Shown here piece by piece: positions 31,930 through 40,212 of a stretch of DNA of 64,000 nucleotides (positions are counted from its first letter, which is position 1; each line of letters starts with the position of its first letter). The stretch spans positions 620,001 through 684,000 of the forward strand of contig NZ_KQ948150.1 of the NCBI RefSeq assembly GCF_001513955.1. Direction: 5' to 3'. The notes below the pieces were generated by a model. The model saw only the letters and a list, made by a program, of their open reading frames with translations. It was not told where the DNA came from and made no database searches. The translations under genes were made by a program, and so were the position numbers. The DNA is from Streptomyces pseudovenezuelae (GTDB lineage: Bacteria > Actinomycetota > Actinomycetes > Streptomycetales > Streptomycetaceae).

Positions 31930-32646
31930 TCAGGAGGGCTCGATGGCCGTTACGGCGGTGACGGTCACGGTGTCGTCGCATTCGGCGAACTGTCCGTCGT
32001 CCAGGGCCACCTGGTGAGCCCCGGAGGACGGCAGCTGGACGACCATGGTGGGATACAGCACGGGCGCGGAACCGGACACGCAGTACCCGTCGCCTTCTCC
32101 CTGCACCTGCACGAACGTCAGTTTCACCCACGCCTTGCCGCCGGGGGCCACCGTCACCGACGACGCGGCTCCGGTCGGCTTGACGGTGAGCGGCACGTTC
32201 ATCTCGGGAGAGCCGTTCCCGGCACCGGCCACCGTGGGGTGCCCCTTGAGGACGCAGGTTCGTCCGGACACGTTGGTGAACTCGACGACGGCCGCCCCGG
32301 TCCCCGTGCCGGCCGGCCGCACGACGGCCTGACGGGCGGTCACCTTCAGACTGCTCGCGGCGCAGGTCGCCGCCGAACCGCCCGTAGCGGGTGCGGACGA
32401 CGCAGGTGCGGTGGGCGTGGGCGTGGGCCGGGAGGCGGAGGGTGTGGAGGAACCGGAGGCGGAGCTGCCGGGCTTCGGGGCATCGGTTTTGGAGGAGGCC
32501 GATGAGCTGACGGTCCCGGACGGGGTCAAGCCGCCGTCTGCGGTGTCCGCACCACTCCCACCGGGCTCACATCCCGCCACCGCCAAGGCCACCGAAGCCA
32601 CGACGACCGCCATCGCCGAACCGCGCATTCCGTTCACGTGCCGCAT
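31930..32646 (-). CDS. DUF4232-family lipoprotein
   Basis: A 238-residue exported lipoprotein. The signal peptide ends with VVASVALAVAGCEPGG (lipobox cysteine near residue 26). A Ser/Thr/Pro-rich linker with SASSKTDAPKPG and TPTPTAPASSAPA spans about residues 40-95. The DUF4232 beta domain starts at CAASSLKVTARQAVVRPAG and includes VEFTNVSGRTCVLKGHPTV, KAWVKLTFVQVQGEGDGYC and a final cysteine near the end (AECDDTVTV), which suggests two disulfides. Start chosen at 32646 with GGGGGA upstream. DUF4232 proteins are common Streptomyces surface proteins of unknown role. Transcribed alone, convergent to the MFS gene. Confidence 0.85.
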   Translation of the reverse strand: MRHVNGMRGSAMAVVVASVALAVAGCEPGGSGADTADGGLTPSGTVSSSASSKTDAPKPGSSASGSSTPSASRPTPTPTAPASSAPATGGSAATCAASSLKVTARQAVVRPAGTGTGAAVVEFTNVSGRTCVLKGHPTVAGAGNGSPEMNVPLTVKPTGAASSVTVAPGGKAWVKLTFVQVQGEGDGYCVSGSAPVLYPTMVVQLPSSGAHQVALDDGQFAECDDTVTVTAVTAIEPS

Positions 32647-32939
32647 GCTGTCCCCCGAGTCCAAGTTGTCCGGAGCGCGGCTCCTTGCCGCTCCCGTCGA
32701 ACCAGACAGGACCATGGAGCCGCCAGTTCTCGCACACGCCGACCTGTGACTCACCGGTGACGAAATCCGGCCACAATCACCGTGGAAGGCGCCGGACCGG
32801 GCAGTGGCTGATCCGGGAGGCGTTCGGACGCCTCGCCGGATCCATCGCATGCCGCACGCCGACGCGATCGAGGTCCGTGACTCCGGTTGGCCCGGCCGGG
32901 ACGGCTGACCGTGAGATCCCTCCTGTCTACGATCGGCGC

Positions 32940-33848
32940 ATGAGAGCGTGGAATGAGAGCTTGGACGCCGCGGGGATCAGGGAGCCGGAGCTCCGGCGGG
33001 ACTATGGCGCCCAGCGCGCGTCGGTCGCGCGGTTCAGACGTGCCTCGTATCTCGCGGCTCGTCTGCTGCTGCCGAAGGCAGTGCTGCCCCACGTGGTGGC
33101 GACGACGGCTGTGATGCATCACGGGGACAACCTGCTGGACACCGGCCCGAAGCCCCAGCGAGTCGCCGCGTGGGCGTCGTGGGAGCAGGCGGTGCGCAAG
33201 GCGCTGGACAGCGGGGTGAGCGACGATCCGCTGATCCGTACGCTGCTGCACACCACGGCGGCGTACCCGCGGCTCAGGGAGGTCGTCGAGGAGTACCTGT
33301 CCACCGCCACCGCCGAGTTGGAGTTCGCCGGCTTCGACACCGAGGCCGACTACCAGGCCTATGTGGACGCCTACTCGCTGCCCGCCTTCATGCTGGTCGC
33401 CTCCCTGCTGGGCCCCGAGCACGACGACGAGGACTTCCGGGCCGGCTGCCGGATGTTCATCGACGGCAGCCAGCGGCTGGACTTCGTCAACGACCTCGCC
33501 GAGGACCTGGCGGAAGGGCGGCTCGGCATCCCGACGGAGACGCTGGAACGCTTCTCCGTGACGGCGAAGGATCTCGCGGAGAGGAACGAATCGCCGGGCG
33601 TACGGGCGCTGGTGGAGAGCCAGATCGAGAGGGCGCGCGCCTCGTTGCTGGCGGCCAAGGCATTGCCCGCACTGACCGCGAACCCCAACGCGGTGCTGTT
33701 GGAGGCGGTCGTCGAGATCGAACTGCTCACCGCGGACGCGGCGCTCGCGCGTGGCGCCCAGCTGCTGCGAGGGGCCGTATCACCGCCGGTGGTGGCCTCG
33801 CTGCGAGTGATGCTGGCCGCTCGCCGACGTGCGCGCAAGCAGCGCTGA
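32940..33848 (+). CDS. phytoene/squalene synthase-like protein
   Basis: A 302-residue protein of the trans-isoprenyl diphosphate head-to-head synthase fold. RRDYGAQRASVARFRRASYL AARLLL-type N-terminal helix, MHHGDNLLDTGP near residue 62 in place of the first aspartate-rich motif (DxxxD kept as DNLLD), and RLDFVNDLAEDLAEGRLGIP near residue 180 as the second (D-x-x-x-D-x-x-x-D...GR). The second motif is well preserved, so it probably binds a prenyl diphosphate via Mg. No carotenoid, hopanoid or terpene partner gene is nearby, so product is unknown. Start ATG at 32940, weak ribosome site. Confidence 0.75.
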   Translation: MRAWNESLDAAGIREPELRRDYGAQRASVARFRRASYLAARLLLPKAVLPHVVATTAVMHHGDNLLDTGPKPQRVAAWASWEQAVRKALDSGVSDDPLIRTLLHTTAAYPRLREVVEEYLSTATAELEFAGFDTEADYQAYVDAYSLPAFMLVASLLGPEHDDEDFRAGCRMFIDGSQRLDFVNDLAEDLAEGRLGIPTETLERFSVTAKDLAERNESPGVRALVESQIERARASLLAAKALPALTANPNAVLLEAVVEIELLTADAALARGAQLLRGAVSPPVVASLRVMLAARRRARKQR

Positions 33849-33920
33849 ACCGTGCGGCGTCGGATCGCGGATACCTGGCGCAGCCGTCCCCCTGTTGTCG
33901 CGCTGCTCCGGGGAGAACTA

Positions 33921-34139
33921 TCAGCGCACGAGCTGTTTGAGCCCGGCACGGCCGGGCGCGGTCTGCGCGACGATGTTCGCGTGCTGTGCGCACATCCGGT
34001 CGGCGACAGCGGTGGCGACGAGATGGTCCTTGGAGGCGAAGGAGGCGAAGGAGGCGAAGGAGGCGAAGGAGGTGAAGGAGGCGAAGGAGGCGAAGGAGGC
34101 GTAGAGAGCGTCGCAGATGTACAGCCGGTCGCCGCGCAC
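33921..34139 (-). pseudogene. possible TetR-type HTH remnant expanded by a 9-base repeat
   Basis: The minus strand reads LYICDALYASF, then repeats of SFA/SFT units, then ASKDHLVATAVADRMCAQHA and a stop after KQLVR. A TetR recognition helix normally ends GALYxxFxSKxxLxxAV, so the sequence looks like ALYASFASKDHLVATAV with the SFA unit multiplied seven extra times. The upstream HTH part is not readable in the same frame. The call as TetR is based on this short match only. It sits downstream of the SDR gene on the same strand. Confidence 0.4.
34032..34103 (+). repeat. eight tandem copies of a 9-base unit
   Basis: GGAGGCGAA is repeated eight times between 34032 and 34103. Copy 5 is GGAGGTGAA and copy 8 is GGAGGCGTA; the other six are identical. 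Because the unit is a multiple of three, it keeps every reading frame: Gly-Gly-Glu on the plus strand, Ser-Phe-Ala on the minus strand. Typical slipped-strand microsatellite. Confidence 0.95.
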
Positions 34140-34189
34140 GGCGGTCGAGGCAACGCAGGAATCGGTGCCCTTGCCGCCGGACCTCGATG

Positions 34190-35005
34190 TCAGGTGGGCA
34201 GGCGGTTGTTCTTGCGGATCTGCTTGTCGAACGTTCCGGCGGGGACGAGGCGGCGCGCCGCGGTGACGCGCGAGGCCAGCGGGCCGGCGGTGTAGCGCAG
34301 CTTCGGCCTCTTGCCGGTGGCCGCGGTGACGATCGTCTTGGCGACGACGGAGGGGTCGTCGCCGTCCTTCATCGCCTGTGCGATGACCTCGTCGAAGACG
34401 CGACGCCGCTCCGCGTAGAGGGGCAGCGGGGTGTCGGGCTGAGCGGCGTTGGTGTCGAAGCTGGTCTTGGTGTAGGCGGGCTGGACGAGCAGGACCCGAA
34501 CGCCGTGCTCGCGGACTTCGTGGTCCAGCGACTCGGAGAAGCCCTCGATGGCGTGTTTCGACGCGACGTAGAGGGCCATGAAGGGCTGGGGGGCCACGCC
34601 GAGGACCGACGAGACGTTGATGACGCGTCCGCCGCCCTGGGCGCGCATGTGCGGCAGGACGGCCTTCGTCATACGGATGACGCCGAGGACGTTGACGTTC
34701 AGGATGCTCTGGGCCTGGCTGACCGAATTCTCCTCGACGGCGCCTGCCGCGCCGATGCCGGCGTTGTTGACCAGGACGTCGATGCGTCCGAAACGGTCGA
34801 TCACCGTGGCGACCGCGGCGGTGGCCGAGTCGTCACTGGCCACGTCGAGATCGAGGTACGTCACACCGGCGGGCGGGGTGAGCCCCGACGTCTTGCGGCC
34901 GGTCCCGATCACCTCGAAACCCGCCGCGACGAAAGCGCGGGCCGTTTCCCTGCCGATTCCCGATGAGGCCCCTGTCACGAGTGCCACCGGTCGAGTTGCC
35001 GCCAT
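34190..35005 (-). CDS. short-chain dehydrogenase/reductase (SDR)
   Basis: A 271-residue classical SDR. PVALVTGASSGIGRETARAF near residue 7 is the cofactor TGxxxGxG motif, EVIGTGRKTSG shows the basic residue expected for NADP, DVLVNNAGIGAAGAV near 77 is the NNAG motif, RVINVSSVLGVAPQ has the catalytic serine, and ALYVASKHAIEGFSESL near 143 has the YxxxK pair. Length fits the family. The ATG at 35005 has GAGGGAG eight bases upstream; a GTG at 35008 is adjacent. A long palindrome lies 22 bases upstream, so a TetR-type repressor probably controls it. Substrate unknown. Confidence 0.9.
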   Translation of the reverse strand: MAATRPVALVTGASSGIGRETARAFVAAGFEVIGTGRKTSGLTPPAGVTYLDLDVASDDSATAAVATVIDRFGRIDVLVNNAGIGAAGAVEENSVSQAQSILNVNVLGVIRMTKAVLPHMRAQGGGRVINVSSVLGVAPQPFMALYVASKHAIEGFSESLDHEVREHGVRVLLVQPAYTKTSFDTNAAQPDTPLPLYAERRRVFDEVIAQAMKDGDDPSVVAKTIVTAATGKRPKLRYTAGPLASRVTAARRLVPAGTFDKQIRKNNRLPT

Positions 35006-35026
35006 CACAAGCTCCCTCGGTTTTGA

Positions 35027-35055
35027 CGTACGACCGTATGCCTTACGTTCGTACG
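35027..35055. promoter_or_regulatory. 29-bp imperfect palindrome before the SDR gene
   Basis: CGTACGA at 35027-35033 mirrors TCGTACG at 35049-35055, and inside them CGTA (35035-35038) mirrors TACG (35044-35047). On the minus strand a -10-like TATTAT (plus-strand 35056-35061) touches it, so a bound protein would block the SDR promoter. Typical of TetR-family operators. Confidence 0.65.
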
Positions 35056-35658
35056 ATAATAGAGTGAGGGGCGGTCGATGGCAAGTGATCGCACTCGGCG
35101 GTCCGGGGAGGATCACCTGACTGGCGTGGACGTTTCACGGAGCCTGGTGAACTGAGGCCCCGAGGGCCCGGTTCGGGCGGGGATCCCAAGGCTGCCGACC
35201 AGAAGGCAGTCGCAGAAGCGGCCTCGGCCTTTCTGGGCGTCGATCGGCGGCGCGCAGATCACGCCGTAGGGCATGCGTCGCACGGTAGCGGTCTGCACGG
35301 CACGGCCGGCATCAAGCGCTGGTCACGGGCATCCCGCCCTCTTGGGGTGCACTCCGTCGCTCGCTGCTCCTGGGTGCATCGGCCGACGTACGTATAGGTC
35401 CGAGCTATGCCAGCAGATGGTCCCATCACTCTCTCAAGTCCGGATCCGTGATGGCCTCCAGCAAGTGTCCGTTGAACAGGGTTTATTGATGAACTGCTGT
35501 CTTCACTCTAGACGCCAACGCGAGCAACCCCTATAAATTCATCCGATGTCACTGACAGGCGCTGACCTACGGAACGCTTCCGAGGTGCCGACGGAACTGA
35601 CGTCCCTGCATGCGCCCTGCCCCTCCCCATCACGCCTACAGGATCCTGGAGCCGCACC
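35056..35658. other. 603 bases without a recognised gene
   Basis: Nothing protein-like was identified on either strand. The interval should contain the promoter and 5' region of the alpha-L-fucosidase gene; the stretch around 35480-35545 is AT-richer than the surroundings. Confidence 0.4.
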
Positions 35659-37722
35659 GTGTCCTCTGCGCCCCTGAGCAGACGTTCCCTGATCAAAGCT
35701 GCCGCGCTAGCCGGAGGCGTCGTGGCCTTCGGGCTGCCTCAGGCCCTGTGGCCTACGCCCGCCCAGGCCTACACCGTCCCGTCCAAGATGGACTGGTGGT
35801 ACCAGGCCCGGTTCGGCATGTTCATCCACTTCGGCTCCTACTCCTACCTCGGCCACGGCGAATGGGCCTTCTCCTCCGAGAACTGGTCCAAGTCCGCGTA
35901 CCAGACCCAGGTGTCGCAACGGTTCAACCCCACGGCCTTCAGCCCCGCGGCCATCGCCCAATTGGCGGCGGACGCCGGTATGAAGTACCTGGTGATCACG
36001 GCCAAGCACCACGAGGGCTTCGCCATGTGGGACTCCGACGTGCCCAGCTTCACCGACACCACCGGCACCAAGCTGTACAACCTGCACGACTACGCCGGCG
36101 TCCAGGGAGATCTCCTGGCGGCACTCAAGACCGAATGTGAGGCGAGGGGCGTCAAGTTCGGCCTCTACTACTCGATCCTGGACTGGAACCATCCCTCCCA
36201 GACCATCAGGAGCGGTGGCGTCACCACCATGGCCTCCCAGGCCGCCCGTACGAGTTACATCGCCGACATGAAGGCCCAGTTGCAGGAACTGCTGGACCGG
36301 TACGACCCGGCCCTCCTGTGGTTCGACGGCGACTGGTTCGGCGAGCCCTCCAGCCCCACGCTCCAGGACTGGTGGCTCAAGTCGGACGGCGTGGACCTCT
36401 ACAACTGGCTGATCGCCCGCAAGCCCCAACTCGTCGTCAACGAAAGGGTCAAGCGGGACCTGGGGCTCGGCGACTACGCGGTCGCGGAGTTCGGTGTGCC
36501 GGCCGCGCCGTTGGAGCGCCAGTGGGAGCGGTGCGACACCATGAACGGCGCCTGGGGCTACAACGCGGGCCGGGAGAACTCGTACGGCCCCGTGAAGGAT
36601 TTCGTCCAGGAGCTCGTCACCTGCGTCTCGCGGGACGGCAACTTCCTGCTGAACATCGGTCCCAAGGGAGACGGTTCGGTCACTGCCGGATCCGTGACCG
36701 TACTTCAGGGCCTGGCCTCCTGGATGGCGACGTACGGCGACAGCGTGCACGGAGCCACGGCGAGCCCTTTCACCACCGACCCCAGCTGGGGAAGGGCCAC
36801 CAAGAAGGACGGCAAGCTGTACGCGCATGTCTTCGCCTGGCCTTCGGGCGGCGTGCTGCAGATCCCGGCGCTCACGAACACCATCAGCCGCGTCTACCTG
36901 ATGAACAACCCGTCGGCCTCACTCAGTTACACCGTCAGCGGCGGCCAGATCAACGTCACCGTGCCGACCGGCGCGCCGGACGCCAACGACTCCGTGGTGT
37001 GCGTGGAGGTCAGCGGGGTCCCGACGTCCGCCGGCGCGGGGCGGGTGACGGCGTTCAAGGACGTGAACTATTCGGCGGGGAGCGCGGTACTGACGCTGGG
37101 CAGCTATACCTCCTCCCAGCTGACGGCCGCGGGGGTGGGGCCGTCGGCCATCTCGTCGCTGCGGGTGCCCCAGGGGTTCCGGGTGACCGGCTACTCCGGC
37201 GACAACTTCACCGGCACGACCTGGAACTTCACCGCCGACACCCCCGACCTGCGCACAACCGGCAACAACGACGCCATCGCGTCACTCAAGGTGACGTTGA
37301 ATCCGGCCACGTACTTCCGGCTCATCAACGTCACGGACGGTCTCGCCCTGGACAGCGGTGGCAATGTCGCGAGCGGCTCGAACCTCAAGCAGTGGACTCC
37401 GGTCGACAGCACCAACCTCCAGTGGCAGGCCGTCGACCTCGGCAACGGTTACTACCGGCTGGTCAATCGCGCCAACGGCATGGTCGCCGACGGCTGGGGC
37501 TCGACCGACAACGGCTCGCCCGCCCGGCAAGCGGCCTGGAACAGCGGCTCCAACCAGCAGTGGCAGATCACCGACCGCGGCAACGGCCAGTACTCGATCG
37601 CCAACCGCGGTACGGGACTCGTTCTCGACGGCGGTGGCCAGGTGACCTCCGGCTCCGTGACGAAGCAATGGACGTGGACCACCAGCACCAACCTGCTGTG
37701 GACGCTTCAGCCCGTGTCCTGA
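35659..37722 (+). CDS. Tat-exported GH29 alpha-L-fucosidase with crystallin-like and ricin-type domains
   Basis: A 687-residue secreted glycosidase. A twin-arginine signal (SRRSLIKAAALAGG) ends after AQA near residue 37. The GH29 catalytic barrel covers about residues 40-345: WWYQARFGMFIHFGSYSYLG, KYLVITAKHHEGFAMWDSDV, FGLYYSILDWNHP, and LLWFDGDWF with the nucleophile aspartate near 222. A beta-sandwich follows, then a beta/gamma-crystallin-like domain at about 455-545 (VTAFKDVNYSAGSAVLTLGS), then a ricin-type trefoil at 552-685 with QxW repeats (NLQWQAVDLG, NQQWQITDRG). It should release alpha-L-fucose from glycans outside the cell. The start is a GTG with GGAG upstream. Monocistronic. Confidence 0.9.
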   Translation: MSSAPLSRRSLIKAAALAGGVVAFGLPQALWPTPAQAYTVPSKMDWWYQARFGMFIHFGSYSYLGHGEWAFSSENWSKSAYQTQVSQRFNPTAFSPAAIAQLAADAGMKYLVITAKHHEGFAMWDSDVPSFTDTTGTKLYNLHDYAGVQGDLLAALKTECEARGVKFGLYYSILDWNHPSQTIRSGGVTTMASQAARTSYIADMKAQLQELLDRYDPALLWFDGDWFGEPSSPTLQDWWLKSDGVDLYNWLIARKPQLVVNERVKRDLGLGDYAVAEFGVPAAPLERQWERCDTMNGAWGYNAGRENSYGPVKDFVQELVTCVSRDGNFLLNIGPKGDGSVTAGSVTVLQGLASWMATYGDSVHGATASPFTTDPSWGRATKKDGKLYAHVFAWPSGGVLQIPALTNTISRVYLMNNPSASLSYTVSGGQINVTVPTGAPDANDSVVCVEVSGVPTSAGAGRVTAFKDVNYSAGSAVLTLGSYTSSQLTAAGVGPSAISSLRVPQGFRVTGYSGDNFTGTTWNFTADTPDLRTTGNNDAIASLKVTLNPATYFRLINVTDGLALDSGGNVASGSNLKQWTPVDSTNLQWQAVDLGNGYYRLVNRANGMVADGWGSTDNGSPARQAAWNSGSNQQWQITDRGNGQYSIANRGTGLVLDGGGQVTSGSVTKQWTWTTSTNLLWTLQPVS

Positions 37723-37732
37723 CCGCCCGCCG

Positions 37733-37770
37733 CGTCGGCGCCGCCCCACACCTGGTCGGCGGCGCCGGCG
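37733..37770 (+). terminator. hairpin after the fucosidase gene
   Basis: CGTCGGCGCCGCC (37733-37745) pairs with GGCGGCGCCGGCG (37758-37770) at 12 of 13 positions, loop of 12 bases, 11 bases after the stop codon. Confidence 0.65.
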
Positions 37771-37849
37771 TTCGCGGTGGTGCCGGCGCCACGCCACCGC
37801 GAACGGCCGCGACCGGATCGGGTGCACCGAAACCCCCGCCACGAGCCGG

Positions 37850-38020
37850 TCACCGCTGTCCCGCCGAGGACGTCAGGAGCGTGCTGCGGGCTCTCGGGCC
37901 ACGGCTGGCCCGCCTGGAGTACGACGTGCCCGACCAGGACCTGCGGATCCCGTTGAACCGCATGCCGGCCCGTGTGCGCAGCGGCTTCGTCATGGACGCC
38001 GTAAGGGTGCCGAGCGGGGC
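37850..38020 (+). pseudogene. possible cytochrome P450 C-terminal fragment
   Basis: The plus strand reads VRSVLRALGPRLARLEYDVP, then DQDLRIPLNRMPARVRSGFV. The wording is like the last strands of a bacterial P450 (after the heme loop: L-x-x-LxPRLxxLE ... LxRMPARxxSGFV). No heme-binding cysteine loop is present and there is no start. The call rests on this short stretch only. Confidence 0.3.
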
Positions 38021-38089
38021 GCCGTCGACGGTCTCGGACTGTCGCTGCCGTGCTGGCGGACGCGTTGCAGGCTGTGCTGGTATCCGGGC

Positions 38090-39094
38090 ATGGACAACAA
38101 CAGGCGCGTGCTGATCGTCGCCTATGACGGTGCACAGATCCTCGACATTGCCTGTCCCAGTGGCGCGTTGGACATCGCCAACCGGTACGGCGCCGAGCCG
38201 CCGTACTCCATCGAGCTGGGGACCCTGGGGCGTCGGGTCGCCCGTAGCTCGGCGGGGATTCCGATGGGCGCGGGGCAGGGGCTGGAGACGGTCGCGGGGC
38301 AGCTGGACACCCTGTTCGTGGTGGGTGGCATCGGCTGTGAGGACGCGGCGTCGGACGAGTCACTACTGGGCCAGGTGCGTCGGCTGGCCCGGCTCAGTCG
38401 ACGGGTGGCGTCCGTCTGTACCGGTGCCTATGTGCTCGCCGCCGCCGGACTGCTGGACCACCGGCGGGTGACGACCCACTGGGGGTGGGGGAAACGACTT
38501 GCCGAACGTCACCCCGCCGTGGCCGTGGACGTCGCGCCTCTCTACATACGCGACGGCAACATCTACACCTCGGCTGGGGTCACCAGCGCACTCGACCTGA
38601 CGCTGGCGCTGATCGAGGACGACCACGGGCCGACGCTGGCCCGTGCCGTCGCCCGAGAGCTCGTCACGCACCTGCACCGGCCGGCCGACCAGGCGCAGAT
38701 CTCCATGTTCCTGGCCGCTCCGCCGCCGGAGAACCGGCTGGTGCGGGACCTGATGGGCCATATCGCCAGTCATCTGGCCGAGGACCTCACCCCCGCCACC
38801 CTGGCAGCGCGGGCGGGAGTCAGCCCTCGGCACCTGACACGCCTGTTCACCGCGCACCTCGGTACGACTCCGGCCCAGGCCGTGCGCGTGGCGCGTACCG
38901 AAGCGGCGGCGCATCTGGTGCGTTCCAGCGGACTGCCGATGACGGCGGTCGCCCGTCGATGCGGTTTCGGGTCGGCGGAGACGCTGCGGCAGGCGCTTCT
39001 GGACCACTACGGGGAGACGGGGGACAGGATTCGCAGGATGCCGGACATGCCGACTGCGCGCGTCGCGTCGAAACAGGAGACTCCCGGGCCATGA
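38090..39094 (+). CDS. GlxA-type AraC regulator with DJ-1/PfpI domain
   Basis: A 334-residue regulator. Residues 1-180 form a DJ-1/PfpI-like sensor domain (RVLIVAYDGAQILDIACPSG, DTLFVVGGIGCEDA, RVASVCTGAYVLAAAGLLDH with the conserved CTGA cysteine near residue 109, RVTTHW, GVTSALDLTLALIEDDHG). Residues 225-320 form the AraC HTH pair (TLAARAGVSPRHLTRLFTAH, MTAVARRCGFGSAETLRQAL). Its stop overlaps the start of the next gene (ATGA), which encodes a stand-alone exported protein of the same DJ-1 fold, so the pair is co-expressed. Ligand unknown. Confidence 0.9.
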   Translation: MDNNRRVLIVAYDGAQILDIACPSGALDIANRYGAEPPYSIELGTLGRRVARSSAGIPMGAGQGLETVAGQLDTLFVVGGIGCEDAASDESLLGQVRRLARLSRRVASVCTGAYVLAAAGLLDHRRVTTHWGWGKRLAERHPAVAVDVAPLYIRDGNIYTSAGVTSALDLTLALIEDDHGPTLARAVARELVTHLHRPADQAQISMFLAAPPPENRLVRDLMGHIASHLAEDLTPATLAARAGVSPRHLTRLFTAHLGTTPAQAVRVARTEAAAHLVRSSGLPMTAVARRCGFGSAETLRQALLDHYGETGDRIRRMPDMPTARVASKQETPGP

Positions 39095-39852
39095 GGCATT
39101 CGACAACACGCAGAAACGTACTCCGGGGGACCGTGGCCACGGCCGCCCTCGCCGCCACGGGTGCGGCCGCGACCGGGGCGCACGCCGATCCGCGGGGCGG
39201 CGCCGGACCGAACATCGGAATCCTGCTGTACGACGGCTACAGCCTGCTGGATCCGACCGGTCCGGCCGAGGTGCTCTCCCGGCTGCCGGACGCGACCGTC
39301 ACGATGATCGCCGAGCGGCGCGGCGCGGTCCTCACAGACACGGCAGACGTGGCCGTGGTCGCCGAGCGGTCCATCGACGAGGTGGACCGTCTCGATGTCC
39401 TCCTTGTGCCGGGCGCGGGCAACCGCGGCACTGTCGAGGCGATGAACAACGAGGCGCTCCTGCGCTGGATCCGCCGGATCCACTGTCACAGCCGATGGAC
39501 GACCTCCGTGTGCACCGGCAGCATCATCCTTGCCGCGGCCGGGCTGCTGGGTGGAAGGCGGGCGACGACCTACTGGGCTTCCGCCGAGTACCTCCAGTCC
39601 ACCTTCGACGTGACCTACCTCCCGCAGCGCTACGTACGCTCAGGGAAGATCATCACCGCGGCCGGGGTGTCGGCGGGAGTGGACATGGCCCTGTATCTCG
39701 CCTCCCTCATCGCGGACGACGACACGGCCAAGGCGATCCAACTCGCCGTCGAATACGACCCCCAGCCCCCCTTCGACGCCGGAAACGCCGCAGTCGCCAG
39801 TCCCCAACTGAAGGAGAGAGCACTGGAGTTGCTGGCCGCCTCGCAGGTGTAG
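39091..39852 (+). CDS. Tat-exported DJ-1/PfpI-family protein
   Basis: A 253-residue protein. The N-terminus HSTTRRNVLRGTVATAALAA ends with GAHADP and is a twin-arginine signal peptide (RRNVLRG, Ala-rich h-region). The mature part is a DJ-1/PfpI domain: NIGILLYDGYSLLDPTGPAE, RLDVLLVPGAGNRGTVEAMN, TTSVCTGSIILAAAGLLGGR with the cysteine of CTGS near residue 141, RATTYWAS, and GVSAGVDMALYLASLIADDD. The HTH of GlxA-type proteins is absent. The start overlaps the GlxA-type gene stop by ATGA. Exported PfpI proteins may act as isonitrile hydratase-like or protease-like enzymes; the activity here is unknown. Confidence 0.85.
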   Translation: MRHSTTRRNVLRGTVATAALAATGAAATGAHADPRGGAGPNIGILLYDGYSLLDPTGPAEVLSRLPDATVTMIAERRGAVLTDTADVAVVAERSIDEVDRLDVLLVPGAGNRGTVEAMNNEALLRWIRRIHCHSRWTTSVCTGSIILAAAGLLGGRRATTYWASAEYLQSTFDVTYLPQRYVRSGKIITAAGVSAGVDMALYLASLIADDDTAKAIQLAVEYDPQPPFDAGNAAVASPQLKERALELLAASQV

Positions 39853-40212
39853 CTGAAGGGCGGAGCCGCTGAGGGGACCGGCACCTCCTGCGTCATCGTC
39901 CTCGGCGCCGTTGCCTGGATCGTTCGTGCCCGTCCCTCCCTCACGTTGCGAACAGCTTTTCCGGTGAAGGGTCCCCGGCAGCCGCCTCCGGCCCAAACCC
40001 CACGCGGCTCGACAGGGGGCATACGGCGAGCCCTCTGTGGATCCCGACCCCCGATGCGCGGAGCACGTCTGTTTTCAGCCATGCGTCTGTAACGTCCGTG
40101 CACGGAAAGGTACTTCCGCGCGGGAGCATGCACCTGACATCTTGCATCCACCACTCGTTTCGTACGGCCGGCCGGTGCCTTCGGCACGGCCGGGCCGTCT
40201 CCGGAGGACGCA
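39853..40212. other. 360 bases, 5' region of the subtilase gene
   Basis: No gene seen. The end holds the ribosome site GGAGG at 40203-40207 used by the TTG start at 40213. Confidence 0.4.

Noticed and set aside
33852..34295. Plus-strand Gly-Gly-Glu repeat protein
   Set aside because: It arises only from translating the 9-base microsatellite and flanks; no start signal and no homology outside the repeat.
36318..37700. Second long plus-strand frame inside the fucosidase gene
   Set aside because: Shifted shadow frame rich in Arg/Gly/Pro; only its end after 37850 was considered separately as a weak P450-like fragment.
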